A stretch of 64,000 nucleotides of DNA from Herbaspirillum sp. DW155 (lineage in GTDB: Bacteria > Pseudomonadota > Gammaproteobacteria > Burkholderiales > Burkholderiaceae_D). A program made the translations under genes and the position numbers. The notes under the pieces are model-generated. The model was not told the DNA's origin. It did not search any database and saw nothing but the letters and a program-made list of their open reading frames with translations. The stretch lies in NCBI RefSeq assembly GCF_037076565.1, contig NZ_AP029028.1, positions 3,844,001 to 3,908,000 of the forward strand, in the 5' to 3' direction. Positions 63,752 to 64,000 of the stretch are shown here, piece by piece (position 1 is the stretch's first letter; each line of letters starts with the position of its first letter).

Positions 63752-64000
63752 ACGCGTACCAGGGACAGCAGTTTTTCCACATCCAGGGGCTTGGCAATGT
63801 AATCGTTGGCGCCTGCGGCCAGACACTTCTCCTGGTCATCCTTCATGGCCTTGGCGGTCAGTGCGATGATGGGCAGGCGCCGCCAGATGGCCTGCTTGCG
63901 GATCTCGCGCATGGCGGTCAGTCCATCCATCTCGGGCATCATGATATCCATCAGCACCAGGTCGATCGGCGCGCCGGCTTGCTCCTGGCTGCGCTGCAGA
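63736..64000 (-). CDS. Receiver domain at the C-terminus of a hybrid histidine kinase or response regulator (runs off the right edge)
   Basis: The last 87 codons of a gene on the minus strand. It reads [22 protein letters not shown], with the phosphoacceptor Asp, then [31 protein letters not shown] with the conserved Thr and Lys. This is the closing REC domain of a hybrid sensor kinase, common upstream of cheR/cheB-like genes, but the kinase part is outside the window. Confidence 0.9.
   Translation of the reverse strand, partial: LQRSQEQAGAPIDLVLMDIMMPEMDGLTAMREIRKQAIWRRLPIIALTAKAMKDDQEKCLAAGANDYIAKPLDVEKLLSLVRVWMPK

Overview
The window is GC-rich chromosomal DNA from a betaproteobacterium. 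The mix of genes (DctBD/KgtP, MaeB with a fused phosphotransacetylase domain, long-form PyrF, a three-lipoprotein CsgG cluster, a MgtA-type ATPase, a Burkholderiales-type porin) points to Oxalobacteraceae, probably Herbaspirillum or a close relative. This is inferred from protein character only.

Layout. 1-1490: 5' part of a type VI secretion vgrG. 1745-5588: a membrane-bound three-subunit sugar-acid dehydrogenase (Tat subunit 3, GMC flavoprotein, triheme cytochrome c). 5794-12856: dienelactone hydrolase, a DUF898 membrane protein with an M48 peptidase, an HD-GYP protein, a 49-aa protein, a class A beta-lactamase and a hydratase-family enzyme. 13276-27517: an inserted catabolic island. It ends inside a merR gene on the left and an aldo/keto reductase gene on the right, and both have lost sequence. 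The island carries a decayed hydroxyacid oxidase, a porin, a small TA-flanked repeat element, and a divergent cassette: a kinase, a class III PLP enzyme, an SDR and an ALDH on one side, and a PotABCD-type importer with a GntR regulator on the other. The kinase/PLP pair resembles hydroxylysine kinase and phospho-lyase. IS21/IS3 remnants and a frameshifted XRE gene lie near the right end.

28456-44492 is mostly housekeeping: carbonic anhydrase, a lipoprotein trio, a DctBD-like system beside an alpha-ketoglutarate permease with a sigma-54 promoter, malic enzyme, thiL-pgpA, pncC, pyrF, and a LemA/TPM cluster. 53751-44661 (minus strand) is the most unusual locus. A type I exporter and adaptor, preceded by a good Fur box, is followed by repeated pairs of a signal-peptide-bearing protein and a cysteine-peptidase-like protein, and then a JmjC-type oxygenase. 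The cysteine-peptidase-like proteins share H31 and C116 and an identical 60-residue tail. I read this as an iron-regulated secreted peptidoglycan hydrolase/immunity system, possibly with hydroxylated cargo. One immunity-like gene carries the repeat element as an in-frame 90-codon insertion, one cargo gene has collapsed to 45 codons, and the exporter is split by a frameshift at a G5 tract.

54003-64000: dacB, a MASE2-GGDEF diguanylate cyclase, a 60-aa membrane protein, a MgtA-type ATPase with a long leader containing a 15-codon Cys-rich upstream ORF, and a CheR/CheB/hybrid-kinase signalling operon that runs off the right edge.
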